A stretch of 35,201 bases of DNA from Bacillus sp. AFS098217 (GTDB lineage Bacteria > Bacillota > Bacilli > Bacillales > Bacillaceae_G). The position numbers and the translations under genes are program-made. The notes beneath the pieces were generated by a model. That model did no database searches, was not told where the DNA came from, and saw nothing but the letters and a program-made list of their open reading frames with translations. The DNA lies in assembly GCF_002551815.1 (NCBI RefSeq), contig NZ_NVPR01000057.1, positions 1 through 35,201 on the forward strand, given 5' to 3'. Of this stretch, positions 1 through 8,437 are shown in pieces. Each line of letters opens with the position of its first letter. Positions within the stretch are counted from its first letter, which is position 1.

Positions 1-1094
1 ATCTGGTTGTTTTCCATCATTGGCATCGTAATATTCGGTGGCAAGACTTGCGGAATGATAAGATTTTCTTTTGTTACATTTGGTGCAACTATGTTGCCCA
101 CATTTTCCTTTTGTACTTGTGGTGCAACTATATTTCCTACATTTTCTTTTTGTACTTGTGGTGACACTATATTACTTACATTTTCCTTTTTCGTTTGTGG
201 TGACACCATGTTGCTTATATTTTCTTTTTGTACTTGCGGTGACACTATATTGCTTATATTTTCTTTTTTCATTTGCGGTGACACCATGTTGCTTACATTT
301 TCTTTTTGTACTTGCGGTGACACTATATTGCTTACATTTTCCTTTTTCATTTGTGGTGACACCATGTTACCTACATTTTCTTTTTGTACTTGTGGTGACA
401 CTATATTACTTACATTTCCTTTTTTCGTTTTCGAAGCAATTATGTTATTTGGCTTCATCTTATTAATTTGAGGAGCAATTAACTCGCTTCCCTTTTTTAT
501 TACATCTGAAATTTTATATTCTTTTGCAGGTTTAATAGGCGGCTGCGGTGGTTGCGGCAATATATTTACTGAAAACTTTGTACTTTCTTTTGCTGCTGGC
601 TTTTCTACCTTTTCAACAACTGGTGGTTTTTCAATCACAGCTGGCTTTTCAACAGCAGGTAGCTTCTCTACAGGTTTTTCTTTTTGAATTGGTACTTCCT
701 TCTGAATCGGTTTTTCTTTTTGGATTGGCATTTCCTTTTGAATTGGTTTTTCTTTTTGTACTTCTTTTTGAGTTTGCTGCATGGCTGGCTGCTGCGTAAT
801 TGGTGCGGATTGATACGTCATTTCTTCTTCCTCTTCTATCCCAAGTGGCTTAGGTGTGCCTGCAAATTCTTTTTGTTGTACTTCCTTCACATATTCTTTC
901 GGAGGGGCTGAACCAGCACCCACATTTTTTTTCACATGAACACTGCCTGATGGTACTTTAATTTTCATGCCAGGCATAATAAGATCTGGATTACTGAGCT
1001 GTGTATTCGCCGTTTTCAGCGTTTCAAAATCCACTCCGTACTTTTTCGCAATTTTCCAAAGGGTATCCCCTTTTTGCACGATATGAATTTTCAA
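1..1094 (-). CDS. safA: SafA/ExsA spore coat and exosporium assembly protein (partial, C-terminus off the window)
   Basis: Morphogenetic protein of spore coat assembly; in B. cereus the homologue (ExsA) is needed to attach coat and exosporium. The frame is open from a TTG at 1094 to the window edge (364 codons seen). I chose TTG because AGGAGGGGG (1108-1100) lies 5 nt upstream and the protein then begins directly with a LysM domain (residues 2-47, starting MKIHIVQKGDTLWKIAKKYG). After it come an acidic/Gln-rich linker, five hexapeptide repeats of the type IQKEKP (residues 112-141), a Pro/Lys/Val-rich stretch, and nine 13-residue repeats of the type VQKENVSNMVSPQ (residues 223-339), then a Pro/Asn/Met-rich segment. 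LysM is expected to target cortex peptidoglycan, and SpoVID (other end of this window) is the known partner in B. subtilis. Family assignment is firm; the full length is unknown. Confidence 0.93.
   Translation of the reverse strand, partial: MKIHIVQKGDTLWKIAKKYGVDFETLKTANTQLSNPDLIMPGMKIKVPSGSVHVKKNVGAGSAPPKEYVKEVQQKEFAGTPKPLGIEEEEEMTYQSAPITQQPAMQQTQKEVQKEKPIQKEMPIQKEKPIQKEVPIQKEKPVEKLPAVEKPAVIEKPPVVEKVEKPAAKESTKFSVNILPQPPQPPIKPAKEYKISDVIKKGSELIAPQINKMKPNNIIASKTKKGNVSNIVSPQVQKENVGNMVSPQMKKENVSNIVSPQVQKENVSNMVSPQMKKENISNIVSPQVQKENISNMVSPQTKKENVSNIVSPQVQKENVGNIVAPQVQKENVGNIVAPNVTKENLIIPQVLPPNITMPMMENNQ
78..428 (-). repeat. Nine tandem 39-bp repeats inside safA
   Basis: Nine in-frame 39-bp units (13 codons) run from 428 down to 78. 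In protein order they begin TKKGN, VQKEN, MKKEN, VQKEN, MKKEN, VQKEN, TKKEN, VQKEN, VQKEN, and most end in SPQ (the last two APQ and APN). From unit 2 to unit 7 the VQ and MK/TK types alternate, giving a 78-bp higher-order period. A tenth degenerate start (VTKEN) follows. This pattern suggests duplication of a two-unit block. Confidence 0.93.
672..761 (-). repeat. Five tandem 18-bp repeats inside safA
   Basis: Five 6-codon units in safA read VQKEKP, IQKEMP, IQKEKP, IQKEVP, IQKEKP in protein order. They form a Lys/Glu/Pro-rich, probably extended, spacer between the LysM region and the 13-residue repeat region. Confidence 0.9.
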
Positions 1095-1314
1095 ATTTTC
1101 CCCCTCCTGTATAACTTATCTATAAATAAAAACACTTTGAAGGAATACTTTCTTTAAAAACCAAACTTTATCAATACTGCTTTTACAAACAATTCACTTT
1201 TTAGCACTTCTTACATTTTCACTATTGTTCAAAGTGGAATAAGTATATAAAAATTACAATGATTTCCTCAACACAATGTATGCCTATTTCTTCCTAGTTA
1301 TGATTATATGCAAT

Positions 1315-1340
1315 AAAAAAGCAACGGGAACCCCGCTGCT
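1315..1340 (-). terminator. Rho-independent terminator of nadBCA
   Basis: Just after the nadA stop, the minus strand reads AGCAGCGGG-GTT-CCCGTTGCT (one G-T wobble) followed by six T. This ends the nadB-nadC-nadA transcript. The region 1095-1314 between it and safA should hold the safA promoter, but I could not assign sporulation sigma boxes there with confidence. Confidence 0.88.
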
Positions 1341-1341
1341 T

Positions 1342-2448
1342 TTAAGCACGCTCTAACATACGATTTAATGCTAGAACTGCTTCTTTTGTGACTTGTTTGT
1401 CTACTTGAATGACATTGACTTGTTCTCCCCTCTCTATCATTTCTAACGCCCAAAGCAGATGTGGTAAATCAATACGATTCATTGTTAAACAAGGACACAT
1501 AAAAGGATTTAATGAAATAATTTCCTTATCGGGATGCTGATGAATAATCCGGTTCACTAAATTCATCTCGGTACCAATCGCCCATTTACTTCCAGATGGC
1601 GCCTGTTCAATCCTATCGATAATATATTTTGTTGATCCAGCATAATCAGAAGCTTCAACAACTTCATAGCAGCATTCTGGATGAACAATGATATTCATAT
1701 CAGGATGATTTTTTCTTACGCTTTCAATATTTTTCACAGTAAAATTTTGGTGAACAGAACAATGTCCTTTCCACAAAATTACTTTTACATCCTCAATATC
1801 TCCGTCGTACTCTAATGAATCTGTATGCGGATCCCAAACCGCCATTTTATCAAGTGGAATCCCTAAATCATATGCTGTATTTCTTCCTAAATGTTGATCT
1901 GGTAAAAAGACTAGACGCTCTTTCTGCGTAAATGCCCAAGACACCATTTTTTTTGCATTTGAAGACGTTACTGTTGCACCGCCATTACGGCCACAAAATG
2001 CTTTAATGGCTGCGGTAGAGTTCACATATGTTAATGGAATCATCGTATTCCCAAATAACTTTGTAAGTTCTTTCCATGCCCTTTCTGTTTGTTCAATATC
2101 TGCCATATCCGCCATAGAACAACCTGCACGCATATCTGGTAAAATAACTACTTGCTCAGCTGTCGTTAACATATCAGCTGTTTCTGCCATAAAATGCACA
2201 CCACAAAACACAATATATTTGGCATCCTTATTACTCGCTGCTACTTGTGCAAGTTGCAATGAATCTCCAGCAGCATCTGAAAACTGAACAACTTCATCTT
2301 TTTGATAATGATGTCCCGGAATAAATAACTCTTTACCTAATCTTTCTTTAATTTCATGAACACGCTCTTCCATCTCCTGCACAGACATTGTCTGATACCG
2401 CTCTGGTAACAGCGCTTCAATTGGCTGAACCTTCTCTAAAATACTCAT
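1342..2448 (-). CDS. nadA: Quinolinate synthase NadA
   Basis: Condenses iminoaspartate (from NadB) with dihydroxyacetone phosphate to quinolinate, the second step of de novo NAD synthesis, using a [4Fe-4S] cluster. Length is 368 aa, the usual size of the Bacillus type. The three cluster cysteines are present at C110 (RAGCSMAD), C230 (KGHCSVHQ) and C320 (MCPCLTMNR); a neighbouring C318 gives the CPC motif, and there is a HPECC motif at 256-260. It is the last gene of nadB-nadC-nadA, 31 nt after nadC, with a GGGGGAG ribosome site. Expected to be repressed by NadR (6171-6713) with nicotinic acid as corepressor. Confidence 0.97.
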   Translation of the reverse strand: MSILEKVQPIEALLPERYQTMSVQEMEERVHEIKERLGKELFIPGHHYQKDEVVQFSDAAGDSLQLAQVAASNKDAKYIVFCGVHFMAETADMLTTAEQVVILPDMRAGCSMADMADIEQTERAWKELTKLFGNTMIPLTYVNSTAAIKAFCGRNGGATVTSSNAKKMVSWAFTQKERLVFLPDQHLGRNTAYDLGIPLDKMAVWDPHTDSLEYDGDIEDVKVILWKGHCSVHQNFTVKNIESVRKNHPDMNIIVHPECCYEVVEASDYAGSTKYIIDRIEQAPSGSKWAIGTEMNLVNRIIHQHPDKEIISLNPFMCPCLTMNRIDLPHLLWALEMIERGEQVNVIQVDKQVTKEAVLALNRMLERA

Positions 2449-2479
2449 CAGTAATCTCCCCCTCTAATCCGCTTTCTCC

Positions 2480-3313
2480 TTACGCTTCAATATTGAAACT
2501 GATATCTAAAGCTTTCACTGAATGTGTTAACAATCCAAGCGAAATATAATCTACCCCTGTTTTTCCGTATTTTGATAAATCTTCAATTGTTATACCACCT
2601 GATGCTTCCGTTACAATGGCACTAGGTACAATCATAGAAAATTCTCGAATTTCTTCTGGTGTACGGTTATCAAACATAATAATGTCCACACCTGCCGATA
2701 CAGCTTCTCGCACTTGTTCTTCTGTCTCTGTTTCCACTTCTACCTTCACCATATGTCCAAGCTTTTCTTTCACAGATGCGACTGCTTTTGTAATCGATCC
2801 TGCAAAAGCGATATGGTTATCTTTAATCATGACACCGTCGTATAATCCAAAGCGGTGATTAAATCCACCTCCGCATACAACCGCATATTTATCAAACATA
2901 CGAAGTCCTGGCATTGTTTTTCTTGTATCACAAATACGCGTATGATTACTGTCTAATGTAAGAACAGCGCTACGCGTCATTGTTGCTACACCGCTCATAC
3001 GTTGAATTACATTTAATATAACGCGCTCTGCTGTTAATAACGAGGCAATTGGACCTTGTGCAGTTGCCAAAATTTCTCCTTTCTCTACGAAATCTCCATC
3101 TTTTTTATAAAATTCGACCTGAATTCTATCATCTATTAATCGAAATCCTTGCTCGATTACCGCTGTACCTGCAAATGCACCTGTATCCTTCACAAGAAAT
3201 GTTCCTTTTGCCTCTAAATTATCCGGAAAAATAAGCTGCGACGTTACATCTCTTTCCCCTATATCTTCTAGAAAAAATCGATTTAATGCTTCTCTAACTT
3301 TTAACGTGTTCAT
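2480..3313 (-). CDS. nadC: Nicotinate-nucleotide pyrophosphorylase (carboxylating) NadC
   Basis: Quinolinate phosphoribosyltransferase: quinolinate plus PRPP gives nicotinate mononucleotide, CO2 and PPi, the third step after NadB and NadA. Length 277 aa fits the family. Visible motifs include ERVILNVIQRMSGVAT, the TRKTMPGLR loop that contacts the ligands, GGGFNHRFGLYDGVMIKDNH with the active-site Lys, and late-barrel MFDNRTPEE. It starts 20 nt after the nadB stop, with an AGAGGGG ribosome site, so it sits in the middle of nadBCA. Confidence 0.97.
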   Translation of the reverse strand: MNTLKVREALNRFFLEDIGERDVTSQLIFPDNLEAKGTFLVKDTGAFAGTAVIEQGFRLIDDRIQVEFYKKDGDFVEKGEILATAQGPIASLLTAERVILNVIQRMSGVATMTRSAVLTLDSNHTRICDTRKTMPGLRMFDKYAVVCGGGFNHRFGLYDGVMIKDNHIAFAGSITKAVASVKEKLGHMVKVEVETETEEQVREAVSAGVDIIMFDNRTPEEIREFSMIVPSAIVTEASGGITIEDLSKYGKTGVDYISLGLLTHSVKALDISFNIEA

Positions 3314-3333
3314 AAAACCCCTCTTTCCTCTCG

Positions 3334-4860
3334 TTACGCAAGTTGTGATTTTCTTTTTGCAAGAATAATTTCTTCCATCACTTTATTTCTTTCTGGGTAA
3401 TCACTACGATAATGACCACCTATACTCTCTTTTCTTCGCATTGCTGCCTCTGTCATCAACTCACAGACTGTTAGCATGTTTATAATGGTTATTTCTTTAT
3501 TTGTAAGGCCATCATATTGTAATTGCATGTGTTGCATACCATACTGATTAAGCCATTTCTTCGCATGCAATAAACTCTGCTTTGTCCGAACAATTCCAAC
3601 GTACTTCATCATATGTTCTTGTATTTCTTTTTTCGTTGGTAACTGAGCAATTGCAGAACTTGTTTGTATCCCTTTACTATCACTTATGTTCCTTTGTGCT
3701 GGATGAGCTAAAATATGTTGCCCAATCCGTCTACCAAATACAAGTCCTTCTAGCAATGAATTACTCGCTAATCGGTTTGCACCATGGACACCGTTGCAAG
3801 CTACTTCACCCACAGCATATAAATGAGCAATTGATGTTTCTCCGTCACAATTCGTTTTCACACCGCCCATGTGAAAATGAGCACCTGGTACAACTGGAAT
3901 CTTACTTTGATCTACATATACACCATTCTTTTTACATAATGACGACACAGTAGGAAAACGCTGCTTAAAGTTTTGAATCGAAGAAATATCTAAGTACACA
4001 CTTTCGCCAGCAAGAATCTGTTCATGAATAGCACGTGCTACTACATCGCGCGGTGCAAGATCACGCTGCGGATGTACATCCATCATAAAACGCTGTCCTT
4101 TTCTATTTATAAGGACAGCCCCTTCGCCGCGCACCGCTTCAGACACAAGCCCACAGCAACGCCCGTCTACATATAACATTGTTGGATGGAATTGTACGAA
4201 CTCTAAATCGACAAGCTCTCCACCAGCCCGGTATACAATTGCGAGTCCATCGCCCGTAATCGTTTCATCGTTAGAGGTAAAAGTGTATACACCGCCAATA
4301 CCACCTGTAGCTAATACAGTATGGTCAGCATAATAACGCTGCAAGTTTCCTTCACAATCGCGAGTCAAAACACCTATACATGTATCATTTTCTATTATTA
4401 AATCGAGCACCATTTCTTGCTCCACGACTGTAACATACGGAGCTACTTCTTGAATCAAATGCTCTAATAAATTTTTTCCTGTTGCATCTCCTCCCGCATG
4501 TAAAATACGTCGTTTTCGATGTGCACCTTCCTTACCAAGATGAGGCCTCTTTTCATCTCCATCAAATTTCATACCATTTGCGATCAGTTTACGAATCTCT
4601 TTCGGACCTTCATCAACTAAATAACGAACTGCCTCTTTATTGTTATAATTACAACCTGCCACTAACGTATCCTCATAATGATTATTCGCATTGTCATATG
4701 TAGCTACAGCTGCTGCAATTCCTCCCTGAGCTAAATGCGTATTATTATTGCGCCGCGTTTTCTTTGTGATAATTATCACATTCTTTTTGTGACAAATCTC
4801 TTTCGCAACACTAAGTGCTGCAACACCACTTCCAATGATTAAAACATCTGCACTTGGCAT
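3334..4860 (-). CDS. nadB: L-aspartate oxidase NadB
   Basis: FAD-dependent oxidation of L-aspartate to iminoaspartate, the first step of de novo NAD synthesis. The N-terminus has the dinucleotide fold VLIIGSGVAALSVA. HLAQGGIAAA, the histidine/arginine-rich ATGGIGGVYTF and EAVRGEGA segments, NRLASNSLLEGLVFG and the late GGHYRSDYP are typical of this flavoprotein family. Two in-frame ATGs occur, at 4866 and 4860. AGGAGG lies at 4874-4869, only 2 nt from the first but 8 nt from the second, so I place the start at 4860 (508 aa). First gene of nadB-nadC-nadA; divergent from nadS. Confidence 0.96.
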   Translation of the reverse strand: MPSADVLIIGSGVAALSVAKEICHKKNVIIITKKTRRNNNTHLAQGGIAAAVATYDNANNHYEDTLVAGCNYNNKEAVRYLVDEGPKEIRKLIANGMKFDGDEKRPHLGKEGAHRKRRILHAGGDATGKNLLEHLIQEVAPYVTVVEQEMVLDLIIENDTCIGVLTRDCEGNLQRYYADHTVLATGGIGGVYTFTSNDETITGDGLAIVYRAGGELVDLEFVQFHPTMLYVDGRCCGLVSEAVRGEGAVLINRKGQRFMMDVHPQRDLAPRDVVARAIHEQILAGESVYLDISSIQNFKQRFPTVSSLCKKNGVYVDQSKIPVVPGAHFHMGGVKTNCDGETSIAHLYAVGEVACNGVHGANRLASNSLLEGLVFGRRIGQHILAHPAQRNISDSKGIQTSSAIAQLPTKKEIQEHMMKYVGIVRTKQSLLHAKKWLNQYGMQHMQLQYDGLTNKEITIINMLTVCELMTEAAMRRKESIGGHYRSDYPERNKVMEEIILAKRKSQLA

Positions 4861-4891
4861 GATCATTGCCTCCTAGCTTATACTTTACAAC

Positions 4892-4935
4892 TGTCTTGAC
4901 ACCTATATTTACATAGTTTTAAAATAATGACAAGA
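4892..4935. promoter_or_regulatory. Divergent nadB/nadS promoter region with probable NadR (NiaR) operator
   Basis: A perfect inverted repeat TGTC-TT-GACA lies at 4892-4901, followed by TATATTTACA; a second TCTTGTCA reads on the minus strand at 4935-4928. For nadS, TTGACA (4896-4901) with TAAAAT (4920-4925), 18 nt apart, makes a good sigma-A promoter, so the inverted repeat overlaps its -35. For nadB, TTGTCA (4933-4928) is followed after 16 nt by TAAATA on the minus strand, and the inverted repeat lies just downstream. One bound repressor could therefore block both directions. That NadR acts on divergent nad genes is known for B. subtilis; the exact operator here is inferred. Confidence 0.65.
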
Positions 4936-5031
4936 GTTTTTTAATTCATTCATTACGAAACTTACAGAAACTCTCATACTACTTAAAAATAAAAAATGCA
5001 TGTAACTCTACTATAGAAAGGACTACATATT

Positions 5032-6171
5032 ATGATATATCTTGACTATGCGGCAACAACACCAATGAGCAAAGAAGCAATCGATACATATACAAAGGCA
5101 GCGGAACAATATTTTGGTAATGAACAAAGTTTACATGATATAGGTGGATCAGCTGCATCTTTACTACAAGTTTGCAGAGAAACGTTTGCAGAGATGATTG
5201 GCGGGAAGGAACAGGGTGTCTTTTTTACAAGTGGTGGTTCAGAATCTAATTATCTAGCGATCCAATCACTCTTAAATGCTAGAAGCGGTAAACACATTAT
5301 TACGACCCCTGTGGAGCATGCATCCATTCACAGCTACTTTCACTCTTTAGCGCAGCAAGGATATACAATTACTGAAATGCCCGTTGATACATACGGACTT
5401 ATTAATCTAGATGCTTTAGAAGCAGCCATTACAGAAGATACTGTTCTAGCAAGTATTCAACATGGAAATTCTGAAATTGGAACCGTTCAGCCCATCTCGG
5501 AAATTGGGGCACTCTTAAAAAAACACCATATTTTATTTCATACAGATTGTGTTCAAACATTTGGTAAACTTCCAATCGATGTGATAGCGATGCAAATTGA
5601 TAGTCTTTCTGTTTCAGCGCATAAAATTTATGGGCCAAAAGGTGTAGGAGCTTGCTATATCAATCCGCAAGTTCGCTGGGGACAAGTGTTCCCAGGAGCG
5701 TCTCATGAAAGAGGCTTTCGTCCTGGTACAGTCAACGTCCCAGGCATCGCTTCTTTTCTGACAGCAGCAGAGCATATATTAGATAATCGCGATAAGGAAT
5801 ACGCTCGTTTCAAACAATTACGCTCTTACTTTATTGATAAATTGCAATCACTTTCTTTGGAAATTCAAGTAGAAGGACATTCTACTGCTTGTTTACCACA
5901 CATTATTGGGGTTACAATAAAAGGAATAGAAGGACAGTACACGATGTTAGAATGTAACCGTCACGGCATTGCCATTTCAACGGGAAGTGCTTGTCAGATT
6001 GGTAAACAAGAACCTTCAAAAACAATACTTGCAGTTGGGAAAACGTATGAAGAGGCAAAACAGTATGTCCGTTTTTCATTTGGGCATCACACAACAAAAG
6101 AACAAATTGATATGACCATTCATGCACTACAAACAATTAGAAATCCATTTTATAGAGGTGGTAACTCATAA
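5032..6171 (+). CDS. nadS: NifS-like cysteine desulfurase NadS, dedicated to NadA cluster assembly
   Basis: PLP-dependent class V aminotransferase fold, 379 aa, releasing sulfur from cysteine. The PLP lysine is in SVSAHKIYGPKG and the reactive cysteine in STGSACQIGKQEPS; the HxxEH-like PVEHASIH and HTDCVQ segments are also typical. Its place, divergent from nadBCA and coupled to nadR, matches the B. subtilis nifS/yrxA arrangement, where the desulfurase supplies the NadA Fe-S cluster. Ribosome site AAAGGAC. The stop overlaps the nadR start (TAATG), which implies translational coupling. Confidence 0.94.
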   Translation: MIYLDYAATTPMSKEAIDTYTKAAEQYFGNEQSLHDIGGSAASLLQVCRETFAEMIGGKEQGVFFTSGGSESNYLAIQSLLNARSGKHIITTPVEHASIHSYFHSLAQQGYTITEMPVDTYGLINLDALEAAITEDTVLASIQHGNSEIGTVQPISEIGALLKKHHILFHTDCVQTFGKLPIDVIAMQIDSLSVSAHKIYGPKGVGACYINPQVRWGQVFPGASHERGFRPGTVNVPGIASFLTAAEHILDNRDKEYARFKQLRSYFIDKLQSLSLEIQVEGHSTACLPHIIGVTIKGIEGQYTMLECNRHGIAISTGSACQIGKQEPSKTILAVGKTYEEAKQYVRFSFGHHTTKEQIDMTIHALQTIRNPFYRGGNS

Positions 6172-6713
6172 TGAAACAAAATGATCAAAAGAAGATTTTA
6201 GGTGAAGAAAGAAGGCAACTCATCCTGCAATGGCTCCTTGCGGCTAATGAGCCGTTATCCGGGGGTGAATTATCTAAGAAGACAAATGTCAGCAGACAAG
6301 TCATTGTACAAGATATCTCCTTACTAAAAGCGCGAAACGAGCCAATTATCGCAACTGCACAAGGGTACTTATATTTAAAGCCACAGACAAAACAGCAGGC
6401 TTTTGAACGCGTCATCGTCTGCCAACATAAGCCAGAAGAAGTCCGCCAAGAACTAATCATGCTTGTCGATCACGGAGTTACAATTAAAGACGTAAAGGTA
6501 GAGCATCCTGTATATGGTGACTTAACAGCCTCTATTATGGTAAGCAACCGCTTTGATGTTGAACAATATTTACAAAAGATTGAGGATACAAATGCTTCCT
6601 ATCTCTCACAGTTAACAGGTGGTATTCACTTACATACAATTGAAGCAGATTCTAGAGAAAAATTAAATGCTGCTTGCGACGCGCTAGATCGAGCTGGATT
6701 TCTCGTTTATTAA
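6171..6713 (+). CDS. nadR: Transcriptional repressor of NAD biosynthesis NadR (NiaR/YrxA)
   Basis: Nicotinic-acid-responsive repressor, 180 aa. Residues 14-60 form a winged helix-turn-helix (GGELSKKTNVSRQVIVQDI) and residues 80-175 a 3H domain. Candidate metal/ligand residues H86, E94, H153 and H155 have a spacing like that reported for the Thermotoga homologue; this match is from memory. It overlaps nadS by one base and has AGAGGTGG as ribosome site. Expected to repress nadBCA and nadS-nadR through the region at 4892-4935, giving autoregulation. Confidence 0.94.
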   Translation: MKQNDQKKILGEERRQLILQWLLAANEPLSGGELSKKTNVSRQVIVQDISLLKARNEPIIATAQGYLYLKPQTKQQAFERVIVCQHKPEEVRQELIMLVDHGVTIKDVKVEHPVYGDLTASIMVSNRFDVEQYLQKIEDTNASYLSQLTGGIHLHTIEADSREKLNAACDALDRAGFLVY

Positions 6714-6716
6714 TAT

Positions 6717-6750
6717 AAAGCACAGAGGTTTTCATCATTCTCTGTGCTTT
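6717..6750 (+). terminator. Terminator of nadS-nadR
   Basis: Perfect 11-bp stem AAAGCACAGAG / CTCTGTGCTTT around a 12-nt loop, starting 3 nt after the nadR stop and followed by a T-rich TATTT. Confidence 0.85.
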
Positions 6751-6759
6751 TATTTATAA

Positions 6760-6792
6760 GGTGGTATAATATTGAAAACAATTGTAAAGGAG
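6760..6792 (+). promoter_or_regulatory. Promoter and ribosome site of the MOSC gene
   Basis: Extended -10 box TGGTATAAT (TATAAT at 6765-6770) right after the nadR terminator, then AAAGGAG at 6786-6792 ahead of the ATG at 6800. No good -35 is visible, as is usual with TG-extended promoters. The gene thus appears to have its own transcript. Confidence 0.55.
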
Positions 6793-6799
6793 ACTACAT

Positions 6800-7447
6800 A
6801 TGGGAATTGAACTCGTTCACTTTAGCATCGGTAAACCAAAACAAATGCAGTATAACGAAGACAAAGAAATGACGACGGGCATATGTAAAGAGCCTATAGA
6901 AGAAGCCTTCCTCTCTAAAGACGGATTCCTTGGTGATGATGTAGCTGACTTAAAGCATCACGGTGGCCCGGATCGTGCTGTTTGCGTCTATCCACATGAA
7001 CATTACGCATTATGGGAACAAGAATTTCAAACAACGCTTCCTTCTTCTACATTTGGTGAAAACATTACTGTTATAAATATGTTAGAACGCGATGTTTTCA
7101 TCGGTGATACATATCAATTAGGCGAAGCAATCATTCAAGTGACACAAGCTAGAATACCATGTAGTACCATTTCAAAACGACTCGGTATCCCTGGCATCTT
7201 ACCGCGCATTGTGGCAACTGGATATACCGGCTATTTATGCCGCGTTCTTCAAGAAGGTATTGTGCGTAAAGACTCACAAATTAAACTGCTAGAGCGTCAT
7301 CCAAATCAAGTCTCTGTTCTATTTTCTAACGAAATATATTTTCATAGACGGAAAGATATAGAGGCACTGGAAAAGATTCTTGCTGTTTCAGAACTAGCAG
7401 AAGTTTGGCGTGAACAATTAACAGATCGTCTCGCAAAATTGAAATAA
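6800..7447 (+). CDS. MOSC-domain protein (YiiM/YflK-like)
   Basis: MOSC proteins are relatives of the molybdenum cofactor sulfurase C-terminal domain; YiiM-type members are linked to molybdenum-dependent reduction of N-hydroxylated compounds. Length 215 aa. Visible are the DxxHHGGPDRAVCVYP core, FGENITV, and the conserved cysteine of RIPCSTISKR, which in this family may carry a sulfur or the cofactor. No molybdenum cofactor genes lie nearby, so neither substrate nor partner can be inferred. Monocistronic between two terminators, convergent with pheA. Confidence 0.85.
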   Translation: MGIELVHFSIGKPKQMQYNEDKEMTTGICKEPIEEAFLSKDGFLGDDVADLKHHGGPDRAVCVYPHEHYALWEQEFQTTLPSSTFGENITVINMLERDVFIGDTYQLGEAIIQVTQARIPCSTISKRLGIPGILPRIVATGYTGYLCRVLQEGIVRKDSQIKLLERHPNQVSVLFSNEIYFHRRKDIEALEKILAVSELAEVWREQLTDRLAKLK

Positions 7448-7450
7448 TAT

Positions 7451-7485
7451 AAAAGATCCCACCTTTTATCTGGCGGGATCCTTTT
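7451..7485. terminator. Bidirectional terminator between the MOSC gene and pheA
   Basis: AAAAGATCCCACC and GGCGGGATCCTTTT form a GC-rich stem (one A-C mismatch) with A-runs on one side and T-runs on the other. It can stop transcription from both convergent genes. Confidence 0.8.
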
Positions 7486-7489
7486 ATAA

Positions 7490-8341
7490 TTACAACCAAT
7501 ATGATGAATAACTCCCAAGCACTGTAACAGAAAAACCAAGTGCCTCAAGCTCCATCGTCACGCCTGGCAACAAAACGTCATCGTATGCCTTATCAACATC
7601 AATTAAGAAGAAGTAGTTGCCAAGTCCCGTTTTCATCGGACGGGATTCGATTTTGGATAAATTTAATTTTCTCCATGCAAAAGCTGATAACACTTGATAA
7701 AGCGCCCCTGCATAATCAGCAGGTAACGTTATCATAAGCGTCGTTTTCTCTCCACGATTCTCTCCATTTTTCTTGAGCAATGCTCTTTGTTTTTTATGTA
7801 ACACAAGAAAACGCGTATGATTATTTTTATGCGTATGAATATCACGCTGCACAATTGTTAAGCCATACTTTTCCGCTGCCGTTTCATTTGCAATTGCAGC
7901 GATTTTTTCTTTTGGATGCTCTTTCACATATTGCGCCGCAGCACTTGTCGATGTCATATCACAAACTGTTACACCTTTTAATTCCTCATTTAAAAACTTA
8001 TGACATTGTGCAATTGCATGTGGATGAGAATGTACAGCATACACTTCTTTCCACGCTTTTTCATGATCTGGATACACAAGTAAATGTTGCTGAATCGGCA
8101 CTGTAATTTCTCCTACGATGAAAAGCGGCTGCTCATGCACAAGATAATCAACCGTAATATTAACAGAACCTTCTATCGCATTTTCTAACGGTACAACTGC
8201 AAAATCCACATTTCCATTTGCTGCTGCATCCATACAATCTGGAATCGTTCGATACGGTACATGCTCTGCTTCCGGAAAAAAACGACTCACCGCCATATTT
8301 GTAAATGTTGCTTCTGGTCCTAAATATCCAACTCGAATCAT
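7490..8341 (-). CDS. pheA: Prephenate dehydratase PheA
   Basis: Converts prephenate to phenylpyruvate in phenylalanine synthesis. Residues 1-180 are the catalytic PDT domain: GYLGPEATFTNMA, VPLENAIEGSVNIT, TSTSAAAQYV and the catalytic NNHTRFLVL (TRF). Residues 200-280 are an ACT regulatory domain (ESRPMKTGLGNYFFLIDVD) for feedback by phenylalanine. Length 283 aa is normal for a monofunctional enzyme. In B. subtilis pheB lies between obg and pheA; here it is absent and a Bce-like module occupies the interval. Confidence 0.96.
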   Translation of the reverse strand: MIRVGYLGPEATFTNMAVSRFFPEAEHVPYRTIPDCMDAAANGNVDFAVVPLENAIEGSVNITVDYLVHEQPLFIVGEITVPIQQHLLVYPDHEKAWKEVYAVHSHPHAIAQCHKFLNEELKGVTVCDMTSTSAAAQYVKEHPKEKIAAIANETAAEKYGLTIVQRDIHTHKNNHTRFLVLHKKQRALLKKNGENRGEKTTLMITLPADYAGALYQVLSAFAWRKLNLSKIESRPMKTGLGNYFFLIDVDKAYDDVLLPGVTMELEALGFSVTVLGSYSSYWL

Positions 8342-8372
8342 CGTCTTTTCCCCTCTTTTTCATTTTCTTACT

Positions 8373-8381
8373 GTTATACCA
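8373..8381 (-). promoter_or_regulatory. Probable pheA promoter -10 box
   Basis: The minus strand reads TGGTATAAC, an extended -10, about 32 nt before the pheA ATG; AGAGGGG serves as ribosome site. A weak -35 (TAGAAA) lies 17 nt upstream. It suggests pheA has its own promoter rather than depending on the permease operon upstream. Confidence 0.45.
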
Positions 8382-8437
8382 TGAATATTTATATTTTTCT
8401 ACGTAATTTTCGAATATTTCAAAAAGAATAGCATTTG

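Noticed and set aside
78-428. Regular repeat array that could look like CRISPR
   Set aside because: Units are contiguous 39-bp in-frame codon repeats without unique spacers; they encode a protein repeat.
7-471. Open plus-strand frames across the safA repeats (154 and 131 codons)
   Set aside because: They are repeat-driven shadows: the minus frame has LysM, ribosome site and coding-type repeats, while the plus frames give only Phe/Thr/Cys-rich or Leu-rich repeats with no ribosome site.
1095-1314. Sporulation promoter for safA
   Set aside because: Several AT-rich partial matches exist, but no pair of -35/-10 boxes with proper spacing could be supported.
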